13,781 bases of DNA, from contig DAMG01000020.1 in the NCBI GenBank assembly GCA_002497025.1, positions 8,529 through 22,309 on the forward strand. Reading direction: 5' to 3'. This DNA comes from Euryarchaeota archaeon UBA126 (GTDB lineage Archaea; Thermoplasmatota; Poseidoniia; Poseidoniales; Thalassarchaeaceae). The stretch's first letter is position 1. Every line of letters starts with the position of its first letter. Under the pieces are notes generated by a model. That model had not been told where the DNA came from. It did no database searches and saw nothing but the letters and a program-made list of their open reading frames with translations. Below, piece by piece: positions 13,751 to 13,781 of this stretch. Both the position numbers and the translations under genes were made by a program.

Positions 13751-13781
13751 CAGGGCTTCACCCCCTGGCTGTTCATAGCCT
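13750..13781 (-). CDS. Possible last codons of nuoM (partial)
   Basis: On the minus strand a frame open from the window edge reads ...AMNSQGVKP and stops at a TGA (13750-13752) that overlaps the nuoN ATG as TGATG. In nuo operons nuoM normally precedes nuoN with tight spacing, so this is probably its C-terminus. Only about ten codons are visible, and the call rests on position and on the Shine-Dalgarno-like GGGGGTGA inside it, not on recognisable protein sequence. Confidence 0.4.
   Translation of the reverse strand, partial: AMNSQGVKP

Noticed and set aside
1..13781. Mobile element, CRISPR array, defence island or tRNA/rRNA gene
   Set aside because: No transposase, integrase, direct-repeat array, defence-type domain or cloverleaf-like sequence was found; the gene content is housekeeping and catabolic.

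Overview
The window looks like the genome of a mesophilic, probably marine, uncultivated archaeon. Four genes are archaeal or eukaryote-like: the translation factor aIF1A, a RIO1 kinase, a Pno1/Dim2-type KH protein and a DUF63 membrane protein. They sit beside bacterial-style metabolic genes: a FolC ligase, a methylcrotonyl-CoA carboxylase cluster and a Nuo-type complex I subunit. This mixture, the moderate base composition and the tight packing suggest Poseidoniales (Marine Group II) or a related Thermoplasmatota lineage. That placement is inference. No rRNA, tRNA, CRISPR array, insertion sequence or phage gene was seen, and no stretch of 300 bases lacks a gene.

Layout. (1) 1-428, minus: the 5' part of a folC-type ligase gene, cut by the window edge. 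A 76-base gap holding a strong GC-rich inverted repeat around a TATA core separates it from a divergent gene. (2) 505-1575, plus: a presenilin/signal-peptide-peptidase-like membrane aspartyl protease carrying all three family motifs. (3) 1649-2929, plus: serS. It meets, tail to tail with two bases between, (4) a minus-strand DUF4126 membrane protein (2932-3513) and an 88-residue two-span membrane protein (3572-3838). (5) 3863-8420, minus: four genes in the order carboxyltransferase, enoyl-CoA hydratase, biotin carboxylase, biotin carrier. This matches bacterial liuB-liuC-liuD for leucine breakdown, except that LiuD is split in two. An 8-bp perfect inverted repeat lies ahead of the first gene. 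(6) 8488-11990, minus: aIF1A, RIO1 kinase, KH protein and DUF63 membrane protein, a translation and small-subunit-maturation unit. (7) 12077-13750, minus: nuoN, probably preceded by nuoM, of which only the last codons would be visible.

How the genes work together. The carboxyltransferase, biotin carboxylase and carrier should form a biotin-dependent acyl-CoA carboxylase. With the hydratase they should turn 3-methylcrotonyl-CoA into HMG-CoA, so the cell probably oxidises leucine or related branched acids. NuoN belongs to a proton-pumping respiratory complex that could take electrons from such oxidation. aIF1A, RIO1 and the KH protein act on the small ribosomal subunit. Several genes inside the operons have Shine-Dalgarno-like sequences overlapping the previous stop codon, while most operon-first genes lack one. 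That fits leaderless first genes and coupled internal genes.

The observations most worth a second look are the presenilin-like protease, the split carboxylase subunit, the long acidic tail of aIF1A that ends much like eukaryotic eIF1A, and the two inverted repeats in promoter positions.
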